Below are positions 1 through 9,110 of a stretch of DNA of 64,000 nt, piece after piece. Origin of the DNA: Prevotella sp. (GTDB lineage Bacteria; Bacteroidota; Bacteroidia; Bacteroidales; Bacteroidaceae). The translations under genes and the position numbers were made by a program. The stretch lies in NCBI GenBank assembly GCA_017941345.1, contig JAGAWQ010000005.1:119100-183099 (forward strand). The letters run 5' to 3'. The notes under the pieces were generated by a model that was not told the origin of the DNA, did no database searches, and saw nothing but the letters and a program-made list of their open reading frames with translations. How positions within the stretch are numbered: position 1 is the stretch's first letter; every line of letters starts with the position of its first letter.

Positions 1-201
1 GGTGTTGAGTTCGTGGACTTACACAATATTACGGCTGACTTCCTGGACAAGAAGTGTGGCAAGAAAGAAAAGGCTATGAAATATTTTAACCATGACCACA
101 CACACACCTCACTTCTCGGAGCGAAGACTAATGCACAAAGTGTGGCCAAAGGACTGCGTGCGAACAAGAGCCCTTTGGCCAGCTATCTGAAAAAGAAGTG
201 A
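1..201 (+). CDS. Rhamnogalacturonan acetylesterase, C-terminal end (partial)
   Basis: This is the last 66 codons of a gene that begins before the window; frame 1 is open from base 1 to the TGA at 199-201. The tail carries DHTHTSLLGAK, which fits the conserved Asp-x-x-His block of SGNH-fold rhamnogalacturonan acetylesterases, where Asp and His complete the Ser-His-Asp triad. Such enzymes remove acetyl groups from rhamnogalacturonan-I, probably outside the cytoplasm; the N-terminus that would show a signal peptide is missing. The next genes, on the opposite strand, are a PL26-type lyase and a GH105 hydrolase, which supports a pectin role. Its stop lies only 3 bp from the convergent stop of the lyase, leaving no room for a terminator. 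Confidence 0.7.
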   Translation, partial: GVEFVDLHNITADFLDKKCGKKEKAMKYFNHDHTHTSLLGAKTNAQSVAKGLRANKSPLASYLKKK

Positions 202-204
202 TGG

Positions 205-3200
205 CTATTGAGGGATGACCTCTAACATGTAAATGGCATCGAGCGACCATAGTGCCGCATCGTTGGTAGAGAGGCCTTTGCGTGGAGCTAACAGTGAGTT
301 CCATACAAAGGCTTTTCTTTGTGCATCACGGTCGAGCCATGCCGCATAGGCATCGAGACGACGAACAGGAAAACGGTTTTTCCGTGTCTGCCAAGCCATT
401 TCACGATAGCGGCGGGCGTGGTCGAGCCAGCAGGTGTTGAAAGCATGGTCTGACATGAGAGGCAAGAGCTCGTTCATAACCTCAAATCCCCCCATAATAC
501 TGAGTAGATGGAGAGAGCTACGCAGTGAGTCGGGGCCATCGTAGCTGATACGGCCTGTAGCAGGGTCATAGCCTTTGGCCAGGTTGCCTGTGAAGATGCC
601 GTCGGGCAGGGCGGCAATCGACTGCATGCCAGTCAGGATTTTATCGCGGTAATAGGTGTTGCCCGTACGCTCCCATTCTGTCATCCAGTTACCGGCATAA
701 GCCACCCAATCGGGACCAACGCGTAGTCGTGCAGGTGCAGCACAAGGGAATTTCTCGCGAGGCTCAGCCAATCGCATGGGGTCCAGATGCCATAATAAGG
801 TGTCGGCATCTTTTTGCATGCGCATCAGATCTCCTGTACGTTCGTCTGCGGTCAAGTAATAATAGTAGCGTAGGAATGCTGCTTGCGAGATGCGGGCTTC
901 CTTGGCACCGCAGCCCCAATGGCTGACGTTATGGCGACTGCCCAATGGGGCGAACGGCCCAATATGATAGGTATCCACCTCGCTGTTATGACGTGTCATC
1001 GCTTCAGCCATCTGCCAGATGTCGCTACGTCCTGTGCGTAGGAACATGGCCCAGAGCCATACCGGTGAGGCCAGTTCGGTGTTGTCCCAAGCATAGCCCC
1101 CCACATCGTATCGCCACTCGTCACGCTCTGGATCGTAAGCATGCATGAAGTCGCCGTAGTTCCAGAAACCATACCATTTATGACGCTCTGTTTCTTTTTG
1201 GTAGATACGGATATACTCATCCAGCCGTTCTTCAACTTCTTGGTGTTTTGTCGGTAGCGACCAGACACCAAAGGCTTGTCGGCTGTGCAGGTATTCTGGG
1301 GTTGGTAACAGGCGGGTGTCGCTTGTCAGCATAGCCGTTTGACGGGCAATAGCCTCTTTGCCGGGGTATCCTCCTTGCGGTAGTAACCAGAGTTCACTGG
1401 TACGGGCTATTCCGTATGGTGTGCTCATTCCCTCCTGTACGTCTTCATAGCTTTCAAGAAGGCCGTGGGCTATGGTGTCATAATGACAGAGGTTCATGGG
1501 TTCTGCTTCTGGGCTCCATAAATACATGGTAAGGTGAGCTTCCCGACTGCGAGCATCAGATACCTCTATCGTTGATGGGTATGACTGCCAAAAGTCTTTT
1601 AGACGGACACCCATACCTCCCTCAACATCACCAACGAAAACATAGCCTGGTGCGCGTTTTCCAGTCAGCGTACCAATCCACGGTGAATGGCTGGTAGCTC
1701 GTTTACGAATAGAGAAGGCATTGTCGGTCAGTTGAGAGAGTCGAAAACCATCCCATTGAGCCCAGTGGTCGATGAGCGACTGCCCCAATGGGTCAAAGTG
1801 TTCACGTCCGGGAATGCGCTGTCCTTGCATCTGCTGAAGTTGGAGGTTCTGCTTTTGTGGGATGCCTCGTCCCTCTTCGGGGGGTGACTGACGCAACCGC
1901 AACTCTCGCCGTCCGTCCAAGGGCTGAACGGGTTCTGACCAAATCTCTTCAGGCGACATGGCAAAAGCGATATGTCGGTTATAGGTCTCTGTTCTCAAAG
2001 GAACGCCAAAGCGAATGCCTAATGAGGTAATGAAATCCTGCTGTTGTTCACCATCGTAGGTGAAAGTGTGTACCATCTTCACTTGTTCGCTGCCTAGCCA
2101 GAAATGTAGGCGGATCTCAAAAGGTAGCCAATGGCGCTTTCCGTCGCTGTGTGTGCCTTCAATCTTAATGACGGCATCGACTTTGCTTTGTCGCTCAATG
2201 CTGACTTTTTGTACAGACGAGGTGAAACTTCCCTTGGTTGTGGTAGCTACCAAGCTGGCTCCACTGCCAACGCTCACTCCATGGAGCGTCATACTGTCAA
2301 TCAGTTGCTTTCCGCCCTTTGCGATGTAAGTCGTCAGTTTTCCTGTGCTAACAATGAACTGATGGTCTAGCTCTTTAACTGAAATGGATGGCGTGTGGGG
2401 TGTTTTCTTAGAACGTTGAATAACGCGGAGGGAGTCTCCTTTAGCCACTGCTGACAAGGCGGCCCATTTGACAGAACCGTCGGGCCAATAGGCAGTCGCC
2501 CATGCGTCAGATGCTGATCCGTTCGAGAGCGCTAAGCGGGTAATGTCTTTCAACTCGCCGGGACGGAAAGGGATACCGAAAGTCACAGGACGCTCGAAGG
2601 ACTGTTGGACGGTCCAATGCAATGGAATGCCCGTTGTCAGGGAATAGTCATCAACCTTTCTGCTACGGAAGTTGGTAATAAAAGTGCGTGACAAGGTAGT
2701 ACGGAACCCGAACCATCCGCTTTGTAAGGGTTGCGGGTCCAGGTAGTCTACTATCAGTTCGTTATCCACATAAAAACGAGTACGCCCATTGATACTCTCA
2801 ATCTTGATGTGATACCAATGGCCTGACTTCAGCAGATGAGCTTTGTCCGTATATTCCTTGAGAATCGCAGGGCGGAATGCTACATCATCTACACCTCGTT
2901 CGTCGCCTGTATAACGGCGAAATCGGGTAGTTGTGTTGTGATTGCCACCATAGCCTAGATAATACATCTGCAGGGTATAGCATCGGGTGAAAATGCCACT
3001 ACGCCAGTCTGCACGTTTCCAAATGTCTTTCTGCTGAGGGTCGCTGGCCAACCAGAAGCAGTTGAGATCGCTCAGTCTGTCGTCGGCCACTTTGGCATCA
3101 TATTCCACAATACTGTTTGTGGTAAATGGTTGTCTGCGCCATAGTGTGAGTCCTTTTGGCGCTGTCAGTTCACAAGTGTCGCCATGGAACGTCACTTGAT

Positions 3201-3324
3201 AGTCGCTGGCTTCAGACTCAATGCGCCAGAATTTTTTGAATTCCTGTTGGTTGAGGCCTGACTGTGCAGCGGCAGGCAGGGCTACCAGTAATAAAAGAAG
3301 TTTAAAAACGAATCTGGCCATCAT
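205..3324 (-). CDS. Exo-rhamnogalacturonan lyase family protein (PL26-like, PcRGLX/YetA-type)
   Basis: A secreted or periplasmic protein of 1039 residues. The signal peptide is clear (MMARFVFKLLLLLVALPAAA, cut near AQS). Residues about 25-215 look like a concanavalin-type DUF6250 domain (FWRIESEASDYQ, then WYHIKIE and RFYVDNELIVDY). The rest, from about 230, follows the three-part PcRGLX/YetA layout: RIFT-barrel (LHWTVQQSFERPVTFGIPF), beta-sandwich, then an alpha/alpha toroid rich in Trp and Tyr (WNYGDFMHAYD). Characterised PL26 members release unsaturated disaccharides exolytically from rhamnogalacturonan-I. The start overlaps the end of the upstream GH105 gene by 23 bp, so the two are probably translated from one mRNA. 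GH105 would then cut the unsaturated product. The family call rests on overall layout and context; the exact substrate is inference. Confidence 0.75.
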   Translation of the reverse strand: MMARFVFKLLLLLVALPAAAQSGLNQQEFKKFWRIESEASDYQVTFHGDTCELTAPKGLTLWRRQPFTTNSIVEYDAKVADDRLSDLNCFWLASDPQQKDIWKRADWRSGIFTRCYTLQMYYLGYGGNHNTTTRFRRYTGDERGVDDVAFRPAILKEYTDKAHLLKSGHWYHIKIESINGRTRFYVDNELIVDYLDPQPLQSGWFGFRTTLSRTFITNFRSRKVDDYSLTTGIPLHWTVQQSFERPVTFGIPFRPGELKDITRLALSNGSASDAWATAYWPDGSVKWAALSAVAKGDSLRVIQRSKKTPHTPSISVKELDHQFIVSTGKLTTYIAKGGKQLIDSMTLHGVSVGSGASLVATTTKGSFTSSVQKVSIERQSKVDAVIKIEGTHSDGKRHWLPFEIRLHFWLGSEQVKMVHTFTYDGEQQQDFITSLGIRFGVPLRTETYNRHIAFAMSPEEIWSEPVQPLDGRRELRLRQSPPEEGRGIPQKQNLQLQQMQGQRIPGREHFDPLGQSLIDHWAQWDGFRLSQLTDNAFSIRKRATSHSPWIGTLTGKRAPGYVFVGDVEGGMGVRLKDFWQSYPSTIEVSDARSREAHLTMYLWSPEAEPMNLCHYDTIAHGLLESYEDVQEGMSTPYGIARTSELWLLPQGGYPGKEAIARQTAMLTSDTRLLPTPEYLHSRQAFGVWSLPTKHQEVEERLDEYIRIYQKETERHKWYGFWNYGDFMHAYDPERDEWRYDVGGYAWDNTELASPVWLWAMFLRTGRSDIWQMAEAMTRHNSEVDTYHIGPFAPLGSRHNVSHWGCGAKEARISQAAFLRYYYYLTADERTGDLMRMQKDADTLLWHLDPMRLAEPREKFPCAAPARLRVGPDWVAYAGNWMTEWERTGNTYYRDKILTGMQSIAALPDGIFTGNLAKGYDPATGRISYDGPDSLRSSLHLLSIMGGFEVMNELLPLMSDHAFNTCWLDHARRYREMAWQTRKNRFPVRRLDAYAAWLDRDAQRKAFVWNSLLAPRKGLSTNDAALWSLDAIYMLEVIPQ

Positions 3325-4642
3325 AGTTGAAGATAGGTTGGTTGGTAGGAACTTCTTCTGGGTAGAACTGTACGGCAGAGTCGTTCATCTTGGGGTGTTG
3401 ATTCTTCAGCAGGCGGATGATCTCTGCACCAGCCCAGATGGCCGGGCCATAGCCATGAGCCGCCATGACGTGAACGGGACGATAGGCGTAGAAAGCAGGA
3501 TCGAATCCCATTCCTGTGCCTACGCAGACGTTCTCAACTTGTCCTTTGTCGTTGATGGAGCGTTCTACCGCATGCCATCCCAGTTGGGCAACAGGGCCAT
3601 ATGCCAGTGCATCAATCCATCCTTGATTGATAGCGTGGGCGATGCAATAGGTAAAGATAGCGGTACATGACGCTTCCAGATAGGTGTCATTCCTGTCTAG
3701 CAACTGATGCCAGAAGCCGTCTTTTTGTTGTAGTGGTGCCAGCCCAGCAATATGGGCGCGTAGCAGTTCCAAGACCTTCGGACGGCCAGCATGATTTTCC
3801 GGCAGTACGTCCAACACCTCGCACAATGTGAGAATGGCCCACCCGTTGGCACGTCCCCAATGAAAGGCGGGGTGGGGATTCATGGCTTCTACCCATCCAT
3901 GGCGGAAGAGACCTTTCTCTTCAAGGAACATACGGCTACGGAACTGCTCTATCTGGCGTACGGCCTCGTCGTAGTAGCGTTGCTCTCCAGTCAACTTGCC
4001 CATATAGGCAACGGCGGGTATGCCCATAAACATATCGTCGAGCCATACAGTGTTCTTATGAGGACGCAAGCGTGCAAAAGTGCCATCGCTCAGTCTGTAC
4101 TCCTTATGCATGATATACTCGGCATAACGGTCAATGCAGCTGCGCAACTGGAGTCGATTGTCTTTCAGCGTAGCTTTAATCATAGCAGCGCAGATAGCAC
4201 CGGCATCATCAAGGGCATGTGGGTCGACGACTTTACGCATCAGCGGGCCTATCTTCTTTCCCTTGCGGTGCATCTCAGCATATCGTGGAGCCTCAGTAGC
4301 CAAAAGACTCATGCGTTTGATGGCGTAGTCTCGATAGGCTGCGTCGCCCGTCGATTCCCCTGCTGCAAGCATTGCGGAATAGGTTACTCCCCATTCATAG
4401 CTAGTCAGGCGGAAGTCACCCTTCCCCAGTTCTGCAGGAGATGCTACTTCCAAATAGCGTAGTACCCGATCCATATTCTGCTTCACTTGTTGTACCGTAG
4501 AAACTCCGTATGGGGTCTGGTATTGTGGCTGCATGAGGTGCAGCGGTGTGTTGGTGTCGTTCACTTGTTGGGCTTGTGTGCTAACACTTGCCGTTGCGAG
4601 TACTGCCATGCAGCCCCATTTCATTGCCGTTGATTGTTTCAT
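3302..4642 (-). CDS. Unsaturated rhamnogalacturonyl hydrolase, GH105 family
   Basis: A 446-residue glycoside hydrolase of the YteR/YesR type, which hydrates and cleaves the unsaturated uronic acid that lyases leave at the chain end, freeing rhamnose. The start is taken at MKQSTAMKWGC, which opens a signal peptide ending near TQA; longer upstream reading runs through the promoter. Family marks are HALDDAGAICAAM and WLDDMFMGIPA, where the conserved aspartates of GH105 lie, plus HWGRANGW and GLFRHGW in the alpha6/alpha6 barrel. A TATATTTG box lies 30 bp upstream. It is first in a two-gene operon with the PL26-like lyase and divergent from the rhamnose operon, so polymer cutting and sugar use may be co-regulated. 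Confidence 0.85.
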   Translation of the reverse strand: MKQSTAMKWGCMAVLATASVSTQAQQVNDTNTPLHLMQPQYQTPYGVSTVQQVKQNMDRVLRYLEVASPAELGKGDFRLTSYEWGVTYSAMLAAGESTGDAAYRDYAIKRMSLLATEAPRYAEMHRKGKKIGPLMRKVVDPHALDDAGAICAAMIKATLKDNRLQLRSCIDRYAEYIMHKEYRLSDGTFARLRPHKNTVWLDDMFMGIPAVAYMGKLTGEQRYYDEAVRQIEQFRSRMFLEEKGLFRHGWVEAMNPHPAFHWGRANGWAILTLCEVLDVLPENHAGRPKVLELLRAHIAGLAPLQQKDGFWHQLLDRNDTYLEASCTAIFTYCIAHAINQGWIDALAYGPVAQLGWHAVERSINDKGQVENVCVGTGMGFDPAFYAYRPVHVMAAHGYGPAIWAGAEIIRLLKNQHPKMNDSAVQFYPEEVPTNQPIFNYDGQIRF

Positions 4643-4672
4643 TGCTTGTTTTAATTTCTTTGTTTTCGGCTG

Positions 4673-4680
4673 CAAATATA
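4673..4680 (-). promoter_or_regulatory. -7 box of the GH105-PL26 operon
   Basis: Read on the minus strand this is TATATTTG, a full match to the Bacteroidetes -7 form TAnnTTTG, 30 bp before the chosen GH105 ATG. I see no TTG at the ideal 19-21 bp upstream. Confidence 0.55.
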
Positions 4681-4731
4681 AGAAAAAAAACTGGAATTGT
4701 ATGATTTTACAAAAAATTGGATGAGATTTTG

Positions 4732-4761
4732 TTTGTTTGTCCGACAATTTTTGTAATTTTG
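4732..4761 (+). promoter_or_regulatory. Promoter of the rhamnose operon (rhaB)
   Basis: TTTG at 4732-4735 is followed after 18 bp by TAATTTTG at 4754-4761, close to the Bacteroidetes consensus, 30 bp before the rhaB ATG. The 149-bp gap between the divergent GH105 and rhaB starts holds both promoters. I find no convincing inverted-repeat operator in it, and no regulator gene sits beside it. Confidence 0.6.
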
Positions 4762-4791
4762 CCATCACAAACTACATATTAAACATTCTTT

Positions 4792-6279
4792 ATGGACAAC
4801 AAGAAATATTACTTTGCTGTCGACCTGGGAGCTACCAGTGGGCGTACGATACTGGGTACGCTGGTCGACGGACGGCTGGAACAGGAAGAATTGACCCGAT
4901 TTCCGAACAATCTGATAGAGACGGGAGGCCATTTTTACTGGGACATCTATGCCCTGTATCTGGAGATGATTAAAGGTCTGCAGGTGGTAGGCAAGCGTGG
5001 ACTCGACATCACCTCTATCGGTATCGATACCTGGGGGGTCGATTTTGTCTTTATTGGGGATGACGATGCTATTCTTCGCAATCCCGTGGCCTATCGCGAC
5101 CCCCACACCTTTGCAGCCTTTGACGACTACCTGACGAATGTGATGGACCGCAAGGCGGTGTACGATATAACGGGTATCCAGTTCATGAACTTCAACTCGC
5201 TGTTCCAGCTGCATGCCATGCGAAAGGCGGGAAATACGGCGATGAAAAACTGTAAGAAGATACTCTTCGTGCCTGATGCTTTAAGCTGGATGCTGACAGG
5301 CGAGGCGGTATGCGAATATACCATTGCCTCGACCAGCCAGATGCTGGACCCACGAACGGGTGACCTCTCGGAAAAACTGATTGAGAGTGTGGGGCTGACG
5401 CGTGACCATTTTGGACGTATGGTGCAGCCAGGCACCAAGATTGGTGTGCTGACCGAGGAGGTGCAGAAGATGACGGGACTGGGCGCTGTACCTGTGATAG
5501 CTGTTGCAGGTCACGATACGGGCGCAGCTGTTGCTGCAGTTCCAGCTAAGAACGAGCAGTTTGCCTACTTGTCGAGTGGCACGTGGAGCCTGATTGGTAT
5601 AGAAACAAAAGAGGCCATTATCAACGAGCGTTCTTACGAGTTGAACTTTACTAACGAGGGTGGTATCGAAGGTACGACGCGTTTCCTGAAGAATATCTGT
5701 GGCATGTGGCTTTATGAGCGTTGCCGTAAGGAATGGCCTGAGGAGGTTCGTAAGCTGAGTCATCCTGAACTGCAAGGCTCTGCCATGCAGGTGGAGGCCT
5801 TCCGTTCTATTATCAATCCCGATGACAAGGCTTTCGCCAATCCGTCATCTATGATAGAGGCTATCCAACAGTATTGTTGTGAGACAGGTCAGGCGGTACC
5901 TGAGACACCCGCTGAGATATGCCGTTGCATTTTCGACTCGCTGGCACTCCGTTATCGCCAGGTGTTCGGGTGGCTGAAGGAATTTGCTTCCTTCGACTTG
6001 AACATGTTACACATCATCGGTGGCGGTTCGCTGAACAAATACCTGAACCAGTTTACGGCAGATGCCTGTGGCATAGAGGTGTTGGCAGGTCCTCAGGAGT
6101 GTACGGCTATTGGCAACATCATGTTGCAGGCCAAGGCGTCAGGCGACGTCAGTGATATCTGGGCGATGCGTGCCATTATTGCCAACAGCGTTGAAATGGT
6201 GCCTTATCATCCGACAGGCGACAAGGCTGCATGGGAACAGGCTTACGAGAAATATCTAAAAGTAACAAACCAAAAATAA
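4792..6279 (+). CDS. rhaB: Rhamnulokinase
   Basis: A 495-residue FGGY-family sugar kinase that phosphorylates L-rhamnulose to L-rhamnulose 1-phosphate in the cytoplasm. Phosphate loop 1 is FAVDLGATSGRT near the N-terminus; the second ATP-binding block is VAGHDTGAAVAAVP (about residues 233-246); the adenosine block is IIGGGSLNKYLNQFTAD. Length matches the usual 480-495. The rhaD-type aldolase downstream identifies the substrate as rhamnulose rather than xylulose or glycerol. First gene of an operon with the isomerase, MFS carrier and aldolase; the isomerase starts 9 bp after its stop. Confidence 0.93.
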   Translation: MDNKKYYFAVDLGATSGRTILGTLVDGRLEQEELTRFPNNLIETGGHFYWDIYALYLEMIKGLQVVGKRGLDITSIGIDTWGVDFVFIGDDDAILRNPVAYRDPHTFAAFDDYLTNVMDRKAVYDITGIQFMNFNSLFQLHAMRKAGNTAMKNCKKILFVPDALSWMLTGEAVCEYTIASTSQMLDPRTGDLSEKLIESVGLTRDHFGRMVQPGTKIGVLTEEVQKMTGLGAVPVIAVAGHDTGAAVAAVPAKNEQFAYLSSGTWSLIGIETKEAIINERSYELNFTNEGGIEGTTRFLKNICGMWLYERCRKEWPEEVRKLSHPELQGSAMQVEAFRSIINPDDKAFANPSSMIEAIQQYCCETGQAVPETPAEICRCIFDSLALRYRQVFGWLKEFASFDLNMLHIIGGGSLNKYLNQFTADACGIEVLAGPQECTAIGNIMLQAKASGDVSDIWAMRAIIANSVEMVPYHPTGDKAAWEQAYEKYLKVTNQK

Positions 6280-6288
6280 AAGATTATT

Positions 6289-7719
6289 ATGGCAAAACCA
6301 TTAGTTGAAACCAAAGCAAAGGTGGGCGTGTTCAGTATCGCCCTGCAGGCATACCTGCCGCAGTTCCCCCAACTCGTTCCTGAGTTTGAGGCCCAGTATG
6401 AAGCATTCAAGAAGACGCTGCCCGACACCATCGAGATTATCGACGGCGGCATGGTGACCACGAAGGAGCAGTCGATGGCTGCCGGCGACAAGTTCCGTGC
6501 TGCTGACGTCGACCTGGTCATCCTCCAGATGCTGACCTATTGCACCTCTTATAATATGTTGCCTGCTGTGCGTGACCTCGATGTTCCTGTTGTTATCGTG
6601 AACGTGCAGAAGAAGCTGGCTCCCGACTATGCAAAGACCGACATTCCCACATGGCTGGGCGAGCTCTATGCTTGTGGTGCCATCGGTGAGATGGTGGCCG
6701 ACCTGAACCGTGCGGGCAAGCGCTCAGCTGTTATCACGGGTGTCGTAGAGGGTGGCGACCCAGAGGTGCAGGCAGAGATTGAAGACTGGTGCCGTGCTGC
6801 TCAGGTGCGTCGTCGTTTCCGTGATACTAACATCGCTCAGATCGGTCGTCCGTATCCTGGTATGATGGACCTCTACATCGACGAGACCAACCTCTACCAT
6901 CGTATGTTCGTCTATACCAAGCAGTTCGACTGGGAGCAGATGTGGGCCATTGCTGACAATATCACCGACGAGGCTGCCATCAAGGCTAAGGCTCAGGATA
7001 TTCTGGACACCTTCGACATCGAGGGTGGGGGAACCATCGAGAAGGTATGGGACATGGCGAAATATGTCGTAGCCTTCGAACAGTGGGTGAAGGATGAGAA
7101 ACTGGGCATGATAGCCTCACACTATGCTGGTTTCGCACAGGGTGTGGCTGGCAAACTCGACTCGATGCTCATCCCTGCATTCTCGATGCTCATCAAACAG
7201 CACACCGCATGTGCTGTAGAGGGCGATATGAAGGTGGCTATGGCGATGTCGATCCTGAAGACTATCTCAGGCACAGGTACGTTGGCTGAGATGTATAGCA
7301 TCGATTTCCCGAAGGATATCTGTATCATCGGACACTCTGGCTCAGGTGACTTCGATATCTCGCAGGCTCACAAGCCTACGATGAAGATCGTTCCTGTGTT
7401 CCACGGCAAGACGGGTGGTGGTTATCTGACTCAGTTCTATCCTCCTACGGGCCCTGTTACCTATCTGGCTATCACTCAGGATAAGAATGGTGTGTTTAAG
7501 TTTGTGGTTGCAGAGGGCGTCAACGAGGAAGGCGAAATCTTTATGTTTGGCGACACCAACATGCGCACGAAGTTCTCGCTGCCATGCCGTGAGTTTGTGA
7601 ATAAATGGAGCGAGGCTGGTCCTACGCACCATATGGCTGCTGCTGTGGGTCATCATATTGACACCATCCTGAAGGTGGCTAAGATCTTTAACATTGAGTG
7701 TGACATCGTTTGCAGATGA
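6289..7719 (+). CDS. L-fucose/L-arabinose isomerase-family protein, probable functional L-rhamnose isomerase
   Basis: A 476-residue cytoplasmic protein of the AraA/FucI superfamily, not of the RhaA or RhaI families normally found in rhamnose operons. Seen in the sequence: an N-terminal Rossmann-like part with EIIDGGMVTT and VILQMLTYCTSYN, the likely metal-ligand block AVEGDMKVAM (compare AEGDWKTA of AraA), GHSGSGDFD, and a His-rich C-terminal block THHMAAAVGHHID, where AraA also places a metal-binding His. It lies between rhamnulokinase and the transporter/aldolase and no other isomerase is present, so the pathway needs this protein to convert L-rhamnose to L-rhamnulose. That substrate is inference from context; L-fucose or L-arabinose remain possible. 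Confidence 0.75.
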   Translation: MAKPLVETKAKVGVFSIALQAYLPQFPQLVPEFEAQYEAFKKTLPDTIEIIDGGMVTTKEQSMAAGDKFRAADVDLVILQMLTYCTSYNMLPAVRDLDVPVVIVNVQKKLAPDYAKTDIPTWLGELYACGAIGEMVADLNRAGKRSAVITGVVEGGDPEVQAEIEDWCRAAQVRRRFRDTNIAQIGRPYPGMMDLYIDETNLYHRMFVYTKQFDWEQMWAIADNITDEAAIKAKAQDILDTFDIEGGGTIEKVWDMAKYVVAFEQWVKDEKLGMIASHYAGFAQGVAGKLDSMLIPAFSMLIKQHTACAVEGDMKVAMAMSILKTISGTGTLAEMYSIDFPKDICIIGHSGSGDFDISQAHKPTMKIVPVFHGKTGGGYLTQFYPPTGPVTYLAITQDKNGVFKFVVAEGVNEEGEIFMFGDTNMRTKFSLPCREFVNKWSEAGPTHHMAAAVGHHIDTILKVAKIFNIECDIVCR

Positions 7720-7723
7720 AATT

Positions 7724-9058
7724 ATGGCAAATAATGGATCTTTGAAGAGCACGATAGCCGTGTCTCTAACCAATTATCTCGATGCAGGTGCCATCGTGGC
7801 AGGAGCATCAGGTCTGACACTTTGGAAGGAGTATCTCGGGCTGACCGAAATGCATTTGGGATGGCTCAATTTTATCAGTGCCAACTGTCTGGGTGCGGCT
7901 ATCGGTGCCATTATTGGCGGATTCCTGGCCGATAAGTACGGACGTAAATTTATCTTCACCTACAACCTGCTGGTCTACATGACGGGTGTGTTGCTGGTTA
8001 TGCTCAGTGTCAATTTCCCCATGTTGCTGGCAGGATTCTTGATTACGGGTATCTCAGTAGGTGTGGGTGTACCAGCCTCATGGACGTATATTTCTGAGTC
8101 ATCAGAGGTTAATAATCGTGGACGCAATATCTGTATCTCACAGATGTCATGGGGATTTGGACCAATGTGTATCCTGCTCTTTGGTATGCTCTTTGCTCCT
8201 GGTGGCTACCTGTTTGGATGGGTAGAGTCGGTGGCTCAACTGTTTGGTGGTGCTGATATGACTCAGGAGGCTGTCAACGCCTTCTCGTCGCGAATAGTGT
8301 TCTTCACCCTGTTCATCGTGGCTTTCATCGCCTGGAACCTGCAGCGTCAGTTGCAGGAGAGTGCCGAGTTTACCGCTCAGCAGGCCGAGGGTAAGAAGAA
8401 TGGGCTGATGGATAATATCAAGGTGCTGTTCTCCAACAAGATTGCCGTGCGCACGGTGATATTCCTTGCTACCATTTATCTCACGTGGAACCTCGTCGCA
8501 TCGGTGATGGGATTCTTCCAGCCGCATATCTATGAGACGGCAGGTGGCGTAAGTAACGAACAGGCCAATTGGATGAACTGTATCCAGTGGGCGATTATCG
8601 TGGGCGTAACATTTGTTGTGTCGAAGCTCATCGACAAATCATCTCACAGGATTATCTACACCTTCGGACTTCTCGTGGCTATCTCTGCCTGGCTGGTTAT
8701 TGTAACCATCGGTGTCAACGGCATGATAGGTCTCTGGCTCTTTGCTATCCTATGGGGTGTGCAGGGTGGTAGCTCACCACAGATATTCTATGCTCTATGG
8801 GGCTCGGAACTGTTCCCCGCCAAGTTCCGTGCAGGAGCGCAGGGTCTGATGTTCTTCATCGTGCGTGGCTTGTCAGCCGTCTGGGGTCTTATCTTCACCT
8901 ATATCTATGGTGAGAATGGCGAGGGATTCACCGTTGCCGCCTTCTGTATGATAGCCCTGTTGGCCATCTCGCTCGTTGTAGGCTTCATCGGTGTGCCCAA
9001 TACCCGTGGTCGTGCCCTTGAGGATATCACGAAGGAACGCTACGGAGAGAATTATTAA
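7724..9058 (+). CDS. MFS sugar transporter, probable L-rhamnose permease
   Basis: A 444-residue inner-membrane carrier with about 12 hydrophobic segments. The loop 2-3 signature GGFLADKYGRKF is typical of major facilitator sugar porters, and a central hydrophilic loop (QRQLQESAEFTAQQAEGKKNG region cut short here) separates the two halves. I start it at MANNGSL, 4 bp after the isomerase stop; a longer start at 7694 would overlap that gene. Bacteroides rhamnose loci usually carry a RhaT/RhaP-type DMT permease, so this would be a non-homologous replacement. Rhamnose as substrate is inferred from the operon only. Confidence 0.8.
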   Translation: MANNGSLKSTIAVSLTNYLDAGAIVAGASGLTLWKEYLGLTEMHLGWLNFISANCLGAAIGAIIGGFLADKYGRKFIFTYNLLVYMTGVLLVMLSVNFPMLLAGFLITGISVGVGVPASWTYISESSEVNNRGRNICISQMSWGFGPMCILLFGMLFAPGGYLFGWVESVAQLFGGADMTQEAVNAFSSRIVFFTLFIVAFIAWNLQRQLQESAEFTAQQAEGKKNGLMDNIKVLFSNKIAVRTVIFLATIYLTWNLVASVMGFFQPHIYETAGGVSNEQANWMNCIQWAIIVGVTFVVSKLIDKSSHRIIYTFGLLVAISAWLVIVTIGVNGMIGLWLFAILWGVQGGSSPQIFYALWGSELFPAKFRAGAQGLMFFIVRGLSAVWGLIFTYIYGENGEGFTVAAFCMIALLAISLVVGFIGVPNTRGRALEDITKERYGENY

Positions 9059-9063
9059 ATATT

Positions 9064-9098
9064 AATTAGTAATGAGAAATTACTAATTACTCATTAAA
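9064..9098. repeat. Heptad tandem repeat between the MFS gene and rhaD
   Basis: Four 7-bp units AATTAGT, AATGAGA, AATTACT, AATTACT (9064-9091) with a degenerate fifth. Because units differ in orientation, the stretch can also fold on itself. It belongs to the same class as the other AATTnnn heptad arrays in this window and lies inside an operon. Confidence 0.7.
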
Positions 9099-9110
9099 AA
9101 ACTGTAAAGT

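Noticed and set aside
3791-4462. Long plus-strand frame opposite GH105
   Set aside because: Antisense shadow of a well-supported gene; no recognisable motif.
9064-9098. Short AT-rich repeats considered as a CRISPR array or attachment site
   Set aside because: The units are 7 bp, adjacent without spacers, and no cas or integrase gene is present.
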